Numbered from the stretch's first letter, positions 17,664 to 26,634 are shown. The stretch is 64,000 nt of DNA from Fibrobacter sp. UWEL (GCF_900142535.1 NZ_FRBE01000016.1:17353-81352); one strand, 5' to 3'. The notes: generated from the sequence alone by a model not told the origin. Made by a program: numbers and translations.

Positions 17664-19718
17664 ATGGTTTTGAAAAATTTCTTCGGTCTTGCCTGTGGTT
17701 TTGGCCTCATGGCTGCCACTAGCGCATTCGCACTTCCCAAGTCCGCAGATCTCGTAGCAGACATGGGCATGGGTTACAACATCGGTAATACCATGGAAGC
17801 CCCCGGTAATCCCACCATCTGGGGTAACGATTTCCCCACAGCCGAATACGTCAAGGCTATCAAGGCTGCAGGCTTTAACTCCGTCCGCATTCCCTGCGCC
17901 TGGGATTCTCACGCATCCAATGGCGTGATCAATGCCGGCTGGCTGGATTCCGTCAAGACCGTCGTGGACATGGTCGTTGGCGAAGGCATGTACGCCGTGC
18001 TGAACTCCCACTGGGATGGCGGCTGGCTGGAAGACCACGTCTTTGATGGCGCAGGCTACGACAAGAATGGCGCAACCACCAACAGTGCAGCCACCGTGGC
18101 AGCAACGCAAGAAGCCTACTGGGGCCAGATTGCGGCCAAGTTCGCCGAATACGATGAACATCTGATTTTTGCATCTGCCAACGAACCGGGCGTTAACGAC
18201 CCGTGGATGGATGGCGGTACCGACAACGGCCAGTGGGGTTTTGATGCCGCCCGTATGAAGGTTCTGCGTCAGTACCACGAAGCCTGCCTGAAGGCAGTCC
18301 GTAACGCCGGCGGCAACAACGCCACCCGTACCGTGGTGGTGCAGATGCCCCGTACCGAAATTGACAAGTATGAACTTTTGGCAAGTGATTATCCTACCGA
18401 CCCCGCTGGCGAAGGCTACACCATGGCCGAAGCCCACTACTATCCGTATCAGTTCTCCCTCATGACTGAAGACGCTACCTGGGGTAAGTGCTTCTACTAT
18501 TTCGACGGAATGGGTTCTACCACCGACACACCTCATAACATGGGTTCCAGCGCAACCACCTTGGGCACCAAGCTCTATACCGAAGCTCAGTTCACAAAGC
18601 TTGAAACCGCCTTCGGTAGCAAGGGTATTCCCGTAATCATCGGCGAATTCGGTGCAGTCAAGCGCCTCGAAGAAATCACCGGCGATAACCTGGGCCTCCA
18701 CCTGAAGGGTCGTGCAGCCTGGTACGGTTCCGTGGCAAAGTCCGCCAAGGCTCACAACATCGTGACCTTCGCATGGGATACTGGCGATGAAGGCAATGGC
18801 AACATGACCATCATCCGTCGCCAGACCAAGAAATACGGCGGAAAGGTCGGTGACATCGTCGACATCGAAACTCTGAATGCCCTGCGTGCCGAATATAGCT
18901 TGGCAGCTCTTGAAGGACATTCCGTTATCGATTCCCTGGTCGCAGCAAGCAAGGACGATTCCAACAAGATGTTGTCCATTACCTACACCACTACCGGTCG
19001 CACCGACTCCAGCGAAGTGGGCACCATGCGTATTGACCTGGGCGGCAAGAATTGGAGCAAGTATATAGGCATTCAGTTTGATGCAGAAATCGACATTGCC
19101 AACGGCGGCCCCCTGGACGGCGAAACCTATGGTTGGGAAAGCGCATCCGTTTTCGCAATGACAGGTTCCTCCTGGACATGGCATGACTACAACCTGGATA
19201 TCGAAGCAGGCAAGGCAACCTATAAGGTGATGTTCGAAGACATGTCCAACGATTTCAACGCATCTTCCGTGAACGCCATCGGCCTGAACATCTACGGCAC
19301 CCTGGTTACTGGAACCGTCAAGATGGACAACCTGATGCTTATCAAGAAGGACGGCACCCTTGAAGTCCTCAACGACTTCAACAAGAAGACCCCCACTCTG
19401 GAAGGCATTGCAGAAGGCAAGCTGGTTGCATCCACCTTTGCAGCCCCCATCACCGCCATCAAGCCTGCAGCCATCGCAGCAAGCAAGATGTTCGTGAACG
19501 TCCAGCAGGGCTTCGTGAACGCCACCTTCCCCGCACAGGCAAACGTTCAGGGCAAGGCCATGATCATGAACACCATGGGTCAGGTCATTGCTAGCGAAAG
19601 CTTCGTGACCCGCTCCGGCAACAACACCGTTCAGCTGAAGGCCAACTACCGCGGCGCCGCCATGCTCATCATCAAGCAGGGCAGCCAGGTATACAGCCAG
19701 AAGGTGATTCTGAAGTAA
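17664..19718 (+). CDS. Secreted GH5 endoglucanase with C-terminal binding module (cluster gene 4)
   Basis: 684 residues. The ATG at 17664 has GAGGTG upstream and starts the signal peptide MVLKNFFGLACGFGLMAATS; an in-frame GTG two codons earlier lacks spacing for a ribosome binding site. The GH5 barrel has Glu174 (SANEPG) and Glu328 (IIGEFG). Loops such as HWDGGWLEDHVFDGAGYDKN and MPRTEID are shared with gene 1. The following module (about 420-600) and sorting-like domain (KMFVNVQQGFVNATF, MNTMGQVIASE, YSQKVILK) match gene 3. It is predicted to be a secreted endo-beta-1,4-glucanase with a beta-glucan-binding module. Because module identity and catalytic-core identity point to different siblings, recombination between cluster members is likely. 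Confidence 0.85.
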   Translation: MVLKNFFGLACGFGLMAATSAFALPKSADLVADMGMGYNIGNTMEAPGNPTIWGNDFPTAEYVKAIKAAGFNSVRIPCAWDSHASNGVINAGWLDSVKTVVDMVVGEGMYAVLNSHWDGGWLEDHVFDGAGYDKNGATTNSAATVAATQEAYWGQIAAKFAEYDEHLIFASANEPGVNDPWMDGGTDNGQWGFDAARMKVLRQYHEACLKAVRNAGGNNATRTVVVQMPRTEIDKYELLASDYPTDPAGEGYTMAEAHYYPYQFSLMTEDATWGKCFYYFDGMGSTTDTPHNMGSSATTLGTKLYTEAQFTKLETAFGSKGIPVIIGEFGAVKRLEEITGDNLGLHLKGRAAWYGSVAKSAKAHNIVTFAWDTGDEGNGNMTIIRRQTKKYGGKVGDIVDIETLNALRAEYSLAALEGHSVIDSLVAASKDDSNKMLSITYTTTGRTDSSEVGTMRIDLGGKNWSKYIGIQFDAEIDIANGGPLDGETYGWESASVFAMTGSSWTWHDYNLDIEAGKATYKVMFEDMSNDFNASSVNAIGLNIYGTLVTGTVKMDNLMLIKKDGTLEVLNDFNKKTPTLEGIAEGKLVASTFAAPITAIKPAAIAASKMFVNVQQGFVNATFPAQANVQGKAMIMNTMGQVIASESFVTRSGNNTVQLKANYRGAAMLIIKQGSQVYSQKVILK

Positions 19719-19795
19719 AGACCGCAGGCCCTAAGGATTTGTAAATCCCCAAAGTCCTAAGTCCAATTGACCGCGCGAAAATTTGGGATGTGTTT

Positions 19796-19823
19796 AAGCC
19801 CGGCCCCTTGTGGGTCGGGCTTT
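19796..19823 (+). terminator. Terminator after GH5 gene 4
   Basis: Stem AAGCCCGGCCC / GGGTCGGGCTT with a CTTGT loop and a short T-rich tail. Confidence 0.75.
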
Positions 19824-19880
19824 CTGTATGTTCTAAAGAACCCCAGCAGGAACAGCCCGCTTGGATAAAAAAAGATCTAC

Positions 19881-19919
19881 AAAAAAGAGCTGTACCTTGT
19901 TCAGATACAACTCTTTTCC
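19881..19919 (-). terminator. Terminator of maeB
   Basis: On the minus strand, AAAAGAGTTGTA and TACAGCTCTTTTTT pair around a short loop and end in a T-run. The element lies 41 nt after the maeB stop. Confidence 0.75.
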
Positions 19920-19959
19920 TAAATACCCGCAGTAAAATCTTGCGGGGATTTATAATCCA

Positions 19960-22260
19960 TTACTTCACGGGACGAGCCTTGTCGATACGTTCCTGAACGA
20001 TTGCGTCGATGACGGCAGCAACGGTCAGGTTGAAGATATCGTGGACAGAAGCGTCGGCATCGGTGAAGTGAACCGGCTTCTTCAAGCCCATCTGTACAGG
20101 ACCGATGGATTCGCCAACACCCATTTCCAGAAGCATCTTGCATGCAGTGTTTGCAGAAGAGAGGCAGGGGAAGATGAGGGTGTTAACGTCCTGACCCTTG
20201 ATGGTGTTGAAGGGATACTTCTTGTCGCGAAGATCCTTGTTCAGGGCAACGTTAGCCTGCATTTCGCCGTCGATAGCGTAGTCCGGATACTGTTCGTGAA
20301 GGATGTTAACTGCTTCCTGAACGGTGTTTGCAGTACCGCGGGCAGCATTGTTGTCAGAACCGAAGTTAGCGTAGCTAAGCATAGCCATCACCGGTTCGTG
20401 TGCAAAGAACTTCACGGCGTCGTGAGTGAGCTTGACAATATCAACGAGGGTTTCTGCATCGGGATCGCGGTTCACCAGGGTATCAGCCAGGAAGAAGGTG
20501 CCCTTCTTGGTAGAAAGGATATGCATAGCACCGAAGTGCTTGTATTCCGGACGGATACCGATAATGTCCTTAGCCAGTTCGATGGAGGTAGTGATTCTGG
20601 AGTTTGCACCAGAGACGAATGCGTCTGCATCACCGGTCTTCACCATCATCATACCGAAGTGGTTGCGTTCGAACATTTCGTCGCGAGCCTTTTCGAAGGT
20701 CACACCGTTACGGCCGTTTTCTTCGGCATAGATGCCAGCATACTTGAAGCGGCGATCAGCTTCGGCAGTAGAACGGGGATTAACCACATCGAGACCGGAG
20801 ATATCCAGCTTTTCCTTGTCAGCAACTTCCTTGATGCGTTCCGGATTACCCAGAAGGATCGGGAATGCAATGCCTTCTTCCTTAGCCTGGATAGCAGCCT
20901 TGATCATGTTGACGCTAGCACCTTCAGCGAATACAACGCGCTTGGGGTTGGAGCGAGCCATGTTTTCGAAACCGCGGATCAGCTTGTTGTCGTAGCCCAT
21001 CATGTCGCGGAGGCTATCAGCATAAGCGTCCCAGTCGGTAATGGGCTTGCGAGCCACGCCACTTTCAATAGCAGCCTTAGCAACTGCAATAGACACGTCG
21101 GTCAGCAGGCGCGGATCCAGCGGCTTGGGGATGATGTACTTGGGACCGAAGCTGAAGCGTTCGGAGTTGTAAGCAATGTTCACTACATCAGGCACCGGCT
21201 TGCGAGCGAGAGCTGCAATAGCACGTACAGCGGCGTGCTTCATGTGTTCGTTAATAGCAGTAGCGCGAACGTCCAGAGCACCGCGGAAGATGTAGGGGAA
21301 GCCGATAACGTTGTTCACCTGGTTGGGATAGTCGCTACGGCCGGTTGCGAAGATAACGTCTTCACGAGCGGAGGTTGCTACATCATAGGAAACTTCCGGT
21401 GTGGGGTTTGCAAGAGCAAACACGATAGGCTTTGCAGCCATGGACTGGATCATTTCCTTGGTGAGGATGTTGGGCTTGGAAAGGCCAAGGAACATGTCTG
21501 CACCCTTGATGGCTTCTTCCAGAGTCTTCACGTCTTCACGTTCGGTAGCGAAGAATTCCTTTTCCGGAGTGAGCTTGCCGCGACCCTTGTAGATCACGCC
21601 CTTGGAGTCCAGCATCACCACGTTTTCCTTCTTGACGCCCAGGGACAGGTACAGCTTGGTGCAAGCCACAGCAGCAGCACCGGCACCGTTCACCACCAGC
21701 TTGATCTTGTCGATGTCCTTGCCGGCAATTTCCAGAGCGTTCACGAGAGCAGCACTGGAGATAATTGCAGTACCATGCTGGTCATCGTGCATCACGGGAA
21801 TATCCAATTCCTTCTTCAGGGTTTCTTCGATTTCGAAGCATTCCGGAGCCTTGATGTCTTCCAGGTTGATGCCGCCGAAAGTAGGAGCGATACCCTTAAC
21901 GATTTCGATGAACTTCTTGGGATCCTTTTCGTTCACTTCGATATCGAAAACGTCCACACCTGCGTAGATCTTGAACAGAAGGCCCTTACCTTCCATCACA
22001 GGCTTACCAGCCATGGCGCCAATGTCACCCAGGCCCAGAACTGCAGTACCGTTAGAAATCACTGCAACCAGGTTGCCCTTGCCGGTATAGTCGTAAGCAG
22101 TTTCCGGATTCTTTTCAATTTCCAAGCAGGGAACTGCTACACCCGGGGTGTATGCCAGGCCGAGATCGGTCTGAGTGCTGTGCGGCTTGGTAGGAACAAC
22201 TTCGATCTTACCCGGTTTGCCGTTAGCGTGGTATGCAAGTGCCTTTTCTTCGAAGGTCAT
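19960..22260 (-). CDS. maeB: NADP-dependent malic enzyme with phosphotransacetylase-like C-terminal domain
   Basis: 766 residues, typical of the MaeB fusion type. Residues ~1-160 form the malic domain ([30 protein letters not shown]). Residues ~165-425 form the NAD(P)-binding domain ([29 protein letters not shown]). From ~430 onward there is a phosphate acetyl/butyryltransferase-like domain ([49 protein letters not shown]). The enzyme oxidatively decarboxylates malate to pyruvate; the PTA-like part is usually regulatory, not catalytic. It sits in the cytosol and links the dicarboxylate branch to pyruvate, relevant for a succinate producer. The start has AAGGAGA upstream. Confidence 0.92.
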   Translation of the reverse strand: MTFEEKALAYHANGKPGKIEVVPTKPHSTQTDLGLAYTPGVAVPCLEIEKNPETAYDYTGKGNLVAVISNGTAVLGLGDIGAMAGKPVMEGKGLLFKIYAGVDVFDIEVNEKDPKKFIEIVKGIAPTFGGINLEDIKAPECFEIEETLKKELDIPVMHDDQHGTAIISSAALVNALEIAGKDIDKIKLVVNGAGAAAVACTKLYLSLGVKKENVVMLDSKGVIYKGRGKLTPEKEFFATEREDVKTLEEAIKGADMFLGLSKPNILTKEMIQSMAAKPIVFALANPTPEVSYDVATSAREDVIFATGRSDYPNQVNNVIGFPYIFRGALDVRATAINEHMKHAAVRAIAALARKPVPDVVNIAYNSERFSFGPKYIIPKPLDPRLLTDVSIAVAKAAIESGVARKPITDWDAYADSLRDMMGYDNKLIRGFENMARSNPKRVVFAEGASVNMIKAAIQAKEEGIAFPILLGNPERIKEVADKEKLDISGLDVVNPRSTAEADRRFKYAGIYAEENGRNGVTFEKARDEMFERNHFGMMMVKTGDADAFVSGANSRITTSIELAKDIIGIRPEYKHFGAMHILSTKKGTFFLADTLVNRDPDAETLVDIVKLTHDAVKFFAHEPVMAMLSYANFGSDNNAARGTANTVQEAVNILHEQYPDYAIDGEMQANVALNKDLRDKKYPFNTIKGQDVNTLIFPCLSSANTACKMLLEMGVGESIGPVQMGLKKPVHFTDADASVHDIFNLTVAAVIDAIVQERIDKARPVK

Positions 22261-22333
22261 CTTATTTCTCCTTGTGTGTTTCCGTCGCGGTACAATTCAG
22301 CAAATCCGCCAGGGAAACGTGTTTTTCGGCGCG

Positions 22334-22340
22334 CAAGATA
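22334..22340 (-). promoter_or_regulatory. TATCTTG promoter-like element of maeB
   Basis: The minus strand reads CTATCTTGCGCG. It would leave a leader of roughly 65-70 nt that carries the AAGGAGA ribosome binding site. The same heptamer lies upstream of the PorV-like gene (7459-7465). Confidence 0.4.
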
Positions 22341-22475
22341 GCAATTTCTACAGGACTTGTAAAGATTTTAAAACTGTTACATTTCGCCAAAATCACGTAA
22401 AATAAGCAATAAATCAAGTTTTCCCATAACCCGCCATTATTTTTTCCAATATGTGAAAATCTCTCCCTTTTTTTC

Positions 22476-22483
22476 TAATTTTC
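22476..22483 (+). promoter_or_regulatory. TAATTTTC promoter-like element of the HIT gene
   Basis: Fits TAnnTTTN, 8 nt before the ATG at 22492, with no Shine-Dalgarno between. Confidence 0.4.
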
Positions 22484-22491
22484 AAGTCACT

Positions 22492-22851
22492 ATGAGTGAA
22501 AACTGTCTTTTCTGCAAAATTATCAAGGGTGAAATTCCCTCCAAGAAGATCTACGAAGACGACGATGTATTCGCCTTCTACGATATCGCCCCTCAGGCTC
22601 CGGTCCACTTCCTGGTCGTTCCCAAGAAGCACATTTCCAGCATCATGGAAATGCAGGCCGAAGATTGCGAACTGGTCGGTAAGCTTTTGTTCCAGGCACA
22701 GCGTATTGCTAAGGAACTGGGCCTGGAAGAATCAGGCGCACGATTTGTTTTTAACTGCAAGGAAGACGCAGGTCAGACCGTATTCCACATCCACCTCCAT
22801 GTGGTAGGCGGACAGAAGCTGGGTTGGCCCCCGTTCCCCGTCCAGCAGTAA
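22492..22851 (+). CDS. HIT-family nucleotide hydrolase (HinT-like)
   Basis: 119 residues. It has the family start CLFCKIIKGEIPS (zinc-type Cys5 and Cys8), the middle FYDIAPQAPVHFLVVPKKH, and the histidine triad HIHLHVV with His99, His101 and His103; the middle His of the triad is the nucleophile in this family. HinT proteins hydrolyse AMP-lysine or other adenosine phosphoramidates in the cytosol. The C-terminus GGQKLGWPP is also typical. The chosen ATG gives the canonical length; an upstream in-frame ATG adds 13 atypical residues. It is followed after 15 nt by recO and is probably co-transcribed with it. Confidence 0.9.
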   Translation: MSENCLFCKIIKGEIPSKKIYEDDDVFAFYDIAPQAPVHFLVVPKKHISSIMEMQAEDCELVGKLLFQAQRIAKELGLEESGARFVFNCKEDAGQTVFHIHLHVVGGQKLGWPPFPVQQ

Positions 22852-22866
22852 AGATTATCCCGCAAG

Positions 22867-23670
22867 ATGATCAAGACTCGCGCCATCGTTCTTCATCGGT
22901 TTTCTTATAGCGATTCAAGCTTAATCGTTAAGGCCCTCACCGAAGAGAGCGGTATCGTGAGTTTTATCCTGAAAGGGGCCAAGCGCAAGGATTCCCCCTT
23001 CAAGGGAGCCCTGGACCCTCTGGCCCTTTCGGAAGTGGTTTTCCGCGAAAGCCCGCAAAAGGCAAATTCTGCCGACGGTGGGCTTATTTTCGTGAAGGAA
23101 GCGTCCCTCCTGAACTGGCGTGAGGATTTACGTAACGATCTCATGAGTCAGGCGGTCGCCCAAGTCATGGCGGAAATCGTCCTGAAATACGCACCCCAAG
23201 GCGTTCCCCTCCAGGATGAATTCGTCCTGCTCAACTCCGCGCTGGATGAACTGAACCAGAAAACGCCCCGCCAGGACATTTTCGCCCGGTGGCTTCTGGA
23301 TACAAGCGACCTGTGGGGCTACCATCTGGACCTTACGTCCTGCAGCAGGTGCGAAAAGCCCCTCCAGCAGGCTGCCGCAGACTTCCATCCGGAAACAGGC
23401 GGTCTCATCTGTAAGGATTGCCTCGGGATCGACACGCCCCGAGCAAAGTCCCAAACCCTCCAGGGCCTATGGGCGTTACGCGCCCCCTCTCCCCAGGTTT
23501 TCGCGACGAGCCATCCCGACGAAAATCAAAACATCACAGGCGAACAGCGCCCCTTTGTGGAAAACGCCCTCCTCGCCTACCTTCGAAACCATATCGGCTT
23601 CCTCAAGGAACTTCATTCTATTCAATGGTTACAGGAGATTAGAAAACTATGCTCACCGCAAATGACATAA
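22867..23670 (+). CDS. recO: DNA repair protein RecO
   Basis: 267 residues. The N-terminal OB fold (residues 1-80: IKTRAIVLHRFSYSDSSLIV, GIVSFILKGAKR) is followed by a helical domain. A four-Cys zinc site is visible at Cys159, Cys162 (CSRC), Cys182 and Cys185 (CKDC), as in many RecO proteins. RecO works with RecR (and RecF) to load RecA onto SSB-coated gaps and also anneals single strands. The gene follows the HIT gene closely, and its last 22 nt overlap the start of panB. Confidence 0.88.
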   Translation: MIKTRAIVLHRFSYSDSSLIVKALTEESGIVSFILKGAKRKDSPFKGALDPLALSEVVFRESPQKANSADGGLIFVKEASLLNWREDLRNDLMSQAVAQVMAEIVLKYAPQGVPLQDEFVLLNSALDELNQKTPRQDIFARWLLDTSDLWGYHLDLTSCSRCEKPLQQAAADFHPETGGLICKDCLGIDTPRAKSQTLQGLWALRAPSPQVFATSHPDENQNITGEQRPFVENALLAYLRNHIGFLKELHSIQWLQEIRKLCSPQMT

Positions 23671-24395
23671 TGCAAAAAAAAGTCAGAGGCGAAAAAGTAT
23701 CCATGATTACCGCTTACGATTTCGCCTTCGCCCAAATGGCAGAAGCAGCCGGCATCGACCAGATTCTGGTAGGTGACAGTCTTGCCAATACCATGCTAGG
23801 CTACAAGAGCACCCGCGAAGTGGGAATGACAGAAATGCTGATCTTTGTTTCTGCCGTATGTCGCGGCGCCCCCAACACCCATGTGGTCGCAGACATGCCC
23901 TACCTCAGTGACGAAAATCCCCAGCTGGCCTATGACAACGCCCGCCGTTTCATGGACGCAGGCGCCTCCTCCGTCAAGCTGGAAGGCATCAAGGAAGGTG
24001 TATTCGAAAAGCTCATCGCCAACAACATCCCCGTTTGCGGCCACTTCGGACTCCTCCCCCAGACTGCGGAAAACTTCAAGCAGAAAGGCCGCACCGAAGA
24101 GGAGGCCAAGCTGGTCATGGATTCTGCGAAGTACGCCGATGAAGTAGGCTGTTTCGAATTCGTCCTGGAGCACATCCCCGAAGAACTGGGAACCCACATT
24201 ACCAACCAGGTAAAGGCAGTAACCATCGGCATTGGCGGCGGAAAGTTCACCGACGGCCAGGTGCTGGTGATGCACGACGCCCTGGGACTTCACAACCGTA
24301 AGATTCCTCCCTTCGCCACGAAGTTTGCAGATATCTACAGCGCCGGCGTGGAAGGAATGAAGAAGTACATCGCAAGCGTCAACGAAAAAATCTAG
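23649..24395 (+). CDS. panB: 3-methyl-2-oxobutanoate hydroxymethyltransferase
   Basis: 248 residues, slightly shorter than the usual ~263. It is a TIM-barrel enzyme of pantothenate synthesis that transfers a hydroxymethyl group from methylenetetrahydrofolate to alpha-ketoisovalerate. Metal and substrate residues are visible: Asp43 (LVGDSLANTMLGY), Asp82 (VADMPYLS), Lys110 and Glu112 (SSVKLEG), and the C-terminal-half FEFVLEHIPEELG. No panC or panD is in the window. The start overlaps recO by 22 nt, suggesting translational coupling, an unusual partner for a DNA repair gene. Confidence 0.92.
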   Translation: MLTANDIMQKKVRGEKVSMITAYDFAFAQMAEAAGIDQILVGDSLANTMLGYKSTREVGMTEMLIFVSAVCRGAPNTHVVADMPYLSDENPQLAYDNARRFMDAGASSVKLEGIKEGVFEKLIANNIPVCGHFGLLPQTAENFKQKGRTEEEAKLVMDSAKYADEVGCFEFVLEHIPEELGTHITNQVKAVTIGIGGGKFTDGQVLVMHDALGLHNRKIPPFATKFADIYSAGVEGMKKYIASVNEKI

Positions 24396-24427
24396 CGCTT
24401 GAAAACTCGCTGCGACATAAAATCCAG

Positions 24428-24454
24428 AAGGTTCCATCACGGAACCTTTTTTTT
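24428..24454 (+). terminator. Terminator after panB
   Basis: Perfect 8-bp stem AAGGTTCC / GGAACCTT with loop ATCAC and a run of T. Confidence 0.9.
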
Positions 24455-24669
24455 GTTTTCTTTGACCAGTCAAGACAAAATAAGCAAGAGTTTGAGACAA
24501 AGAATTTGGGAGTGATACAAACAAACTATCACCAGCATGTAATGAAAATCACTTATAACAAAATTTTTCATAAAAATTTTCATTTTACGAAAAAAAGTTG
24601 TTGATTATTTGTTGAATTAAAGTTATTTTATAGACAATAAATTCACAACAACCATAAGGAAGAAGAAAA

Positions 24670-24996
24670 ATGGCTACTGCAAAGAAGACTGTTGCTAAGA
24701 AGGCTGCCCCCGCTAAGGCTAAGGCTGCTGCAAAACCCGCTGCTAAGAAGGCTCCTGCTAAGGCTGCCGCTAAGCCGGCTGCTAAGAAGGCTGCCCCCAA
24801 GGCTGCTGCTAAGCCCGCTGCTAAGAAGGCTGCTCCCGCTAAGGCTGCTGCTAAGCCCGTAGCAAAGAAGGCTGCTCCTAAGGCCGCTGCTAAGCCGGTT
24901 GCTAAGAAGGCTGCTCCTAAGGCTGCCGCTAAGCCGGTTGCTAAGAAGGCTGCTCCTAAGGCTGCCGCTAAGAAGGCACCTGCAAAGAAGAAGTAA
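24670..24996 (+). CDS. Lys/Ala/Pro-rich histone H1-like protein
   Basis: 108 residues, almost wholly Ala, Lys and Pro in repeats such as AAKPAAKKAAPKA and AAKPVAKKAAP, starting MATAKKTVAKKAAP. The composition matches bacterial H1-like proteins (HctB/AlgP C-terminal type), which bind DNA non-specifically through an unstructured cationic chain. AAGGAAGAAG lies upstream of the ATG. About 215 nt of very A/T-rich DNA separates it from the panB terminator and probably holds its promoter (TTTTATAG near 24628). Strong codon-level repetition (GCTAAGAAGGCTGC) makes copy number prone to slippage. A nucleoid role is inferred. Confidence 0.7.
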   Translation: MATAKKTVAKKAAPAKAKAAAKPAAKKAPAKAAAKPAAKKAAPKAAAKPAAKKAAPAKAAAKPVAKKAAPKAAAKPVAKKAAPKAAAKPVAKKAAPKAAAKKAPAKKK

Positions 24997-25023
24997 TCCT
25001 TCTAGCACAAGATTCTCTCTTGT

Positions 25024-25061
25024 AAAAGGTCCCCCGCATTGCGGAGGACTTTTTGTTTTTC
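25024..25061 (+). terminator. Terminator after the histone-like gene
   Basis: Stem AAAGGTCCCCCGC / GCGGAGGACTTTTT with an ATT loop, then GTTTTT. Confidence 0.85.
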
Positions 25062-25069
25062 TACCTTTA
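25062..25069 (+). promoter_or_regulatory. TACCTTTA promoter-like element
   Basis: Fits TAnnTTTR. It lies directly after the terminator T-run and 4 nt before the ATG at 25074, with no Shine-Dalgarno. Confidence 0.45.
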
Positions 25070-25073
25070 CGTC

Positions 25074-25439
25074 ATGATTTCTGAAAAAGACCTTGCTGAA
25101 CTTGAAAGCGTCCCCTACGAGGAACGCATTACCCGCGTCGAAAAACTTCTGGAAGGAAAGTCCGAGCCCCGCGCCTTCGAACTTGGCCTCCTGCTGGCCC
25201 TCAAGATGGGTCAGGAACTGCGTCAGGGCAAGGAACTGGGCAGCGAATCTGGCGACCTGGTGGCAAGCTGGGTAGGCAAGCATCCCGATTCTATCGTGGA
25301 AGAAGCAATTGCACTCGCCAAGGAATTTCTGACCAATCCCGCAAAGCTTGCGGAAAAGATCAAGGCCGGCTTCCAGAAGAAAGCCGAAGAAACCAAGGCC
25401 GCCGAATCCTCCCAGGACAAGTCCGAAGATGAACAATAA
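25074..25439 (+). CDS. Conserved hypothetical helical protein
   Basis: 121 residues, beginning MISEKDLAELESVPYEER. It is mostly helical and acidic/basic, with no signal peptide or TM, and ends in a charged, disordered-looking tail (KKAEETKAAESSQDKSEDEQ). I do not recognise a family. Its last 11 nt overlap the start of the Ppx/GppA gene, so the two are probably translated together. A longer in-frame start at 25053 lies within the upstream terminator and is rejected. Confidence 0.6.
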   Translation: MISEKDLAELESVPYEERITRVEKLLEGKSEPRAFELGLLLALKMGQELRQGKELGSESGDLVASWVGKHPDSIVEEAIALAKEFLTNPAKLAEKIKAGFQKKAEETKAAESSQDKSEDEQ

Positions 25440-26484
25440 GCTCATCGCCACGGTCGATATCGGAAGCCATAGCTGCATCATGCTGATTGCAGCTTTCGAA
25501 GACGCACCCGCCGCCCCCCAGGTCGCTGAGCCAACCGATGGTTCGACAAGCTCTCCAACCGAAGAAACTCAAGCCCCCGAACAAAGCCAAGGGGCCGAAG
25601 AGACCGAAGTGTCCAAAGTGCCCCGCAAGATTTTGGTCCCCAAACTGCAGAAGGTTGAAGTCTGCCGTCTGGGCGAAGACATTTACGAGACCGGCTCCAT
25701 CAGCGAAAAGCGCATCGAGGAACTGACCCGCATCATGACCAAGTTCCGTATGGACCTTCACGCTCTGGGCGCCGACCTGAAGGCCGCTGCCGCAACGGAA
25801 GCCATGCGCAAGGCCGAGAATTCCGAACAGGTTCTGGACGCTGTAGAAAAAGCCCTATGGGTACGTCCCCAGATTATCTCTGGCGAACAGGAAGGCAAGC
25901 TGACCTTCCGTTCCGTCCGCGAATGGCACGGCAAGGACATTGTCACCCTGGACATTGGCGGTGGCTCTACGGAACTTTCCAACGGGGAAACTACCTTCTC
26001 CATTCCCGTGGGCGCTCTCAAGATGTTCAAGGAAATGGGCCCCATTCCTGGCCCCGAATACAAGAAGTTTGTGAAGGAAGCCTTCAAGGACGTATCCTTC
26101 AAGGGTATGACCAAGAAACAGGTCCACCTGATAGGCGGTACAGGAACCGCCCTAGCCATGGTCTACCTCAACAAGCAGGTCTTTGACTACAAGGCTATCG
26201 AAGGTCTGGAACTGACCATCCGCGATCTGGATGCCGTCACCACCCGCATTACCAACCTTTCCAAGGAACTGCGTGCCATGCTGCCCGGCCTGGAAAACGG
26301 CCGTCACGACGTGATTATCTGCGGTCTGTTCTGGCTCAAGTCCCTTCTGGAAAAACTCCGCGTAGAAAGTTTCAAAATAAGTACTGCCGGTTTACGTTTC
26401 GGTTTGCTATATCCGCCGGAAGCTGAACCCGAAGAAAAGCCCAAGGCCAAGCGCACCCCACCCTGGCTCAAGAAAAATGATTAG
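25429..26484 (+). CDS. Ppx/GppA-family phosphatase with an N-terminal insertion
   Basis: 351 residues of the sugar-kinase/Hsp70-like superfamily. The first phosphate loop TVDIGSHSCIMLIAAFED is split from the next strand (LQKVEVCRLGEDIYETG) by ~50 low-complexity residues (APQVAEPTDGSTSSPTEE and following) not expected in the family. The remainder is typical: AAAATEAMRKAENSEQVLD, IISGEQEGKLTF, the second loop VTLDIGGGSTELS, and LIGGTGTALAMV. Ppx/GppA enzymes hydrolyse polyphosphate or pppGpp; this protein lacks the C-terminal HD domain of long Ppx, so its substrate is open. The first half of the insertion coincides with a palindromic DNA repeat. The start ATG lies inside the previous gene. Confidence 0.75.
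   Translation: MNNKLIATVDIGSHSCIMLIAAFEDAPAAPQVAEPTDGSTSSPTEETQAPEQSQGAEETEVSKVPRKILVPKLQKVEVCRLGEDIYETGSISEKRIEELTRIMTKFRMDLHALGADLKAAAATEAMRKAENSEQVLDAVEKALWVRPQIISGEQEGKLTFRSVREWHGKDIVTLDIGGGSTELSNGETTFSIPVGALKMFKEMGPIPGPEYKKFVKEAFKDVSFKGMTKKQVHLIGGTGTALAMVYLNKQVFDYKAIEGLELTIRDLDAVTTRITNLSKELRAMLPGLENGRHDVIICGLFWLKSLLEKLRVESFKISTAGLRFGLLYPPEAEPEEKPKAKRTPPWLKKND
25521..25556 (+). repeat. REP-like palindrome inside the Ppx/GppA gene
   Basis: GGTCGCTGAGCC and, 7 nt later, GGTTCGACAAGCTC form two inverted halves of the repeat family with core GAGCYTGYCGA. The element is read in frame as part of the insertion. Confidence 0.5.
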
Positions 26485-26540
26485 TGAAAATTAGGCGACG
26501 ATGCCGCTCATTAAACAAAAGACGAAGGAAAAGAACATTC

Positions 26541-26589
26541 TAGAGAATAGAAACTAGAAATTAGAGACTAGGGTACAGGGTATAGATGT
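26541..26589. repeat. Heptanucleotide tandem array (TAGARAY type), site B
   Basis: Seven 7-nt units: TAGAGAA, TAGAAAC, TAGAAAT, TAGAGAC, TAGGGTA, CAGGGTA, TAGATGT. It lies in the 188-nt spacer between the Ppx/GppA gene and rluB. Confidence 0.75.
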
Positions 26590-26634
26590 CAAAAAGATGA
26601 AACATCCCGAACAGCCTACACTTGCCTCCCGCAG

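Noticed and set aside
20041..22341. Plus-strand open frame of 766 codons
   Set aside because: It is an exact antisense shadow of maeB; its composition (His/Phe/Cys-rich) is not protein-like and it has no ribosome binding site. The maeB motifs are unambiguous.
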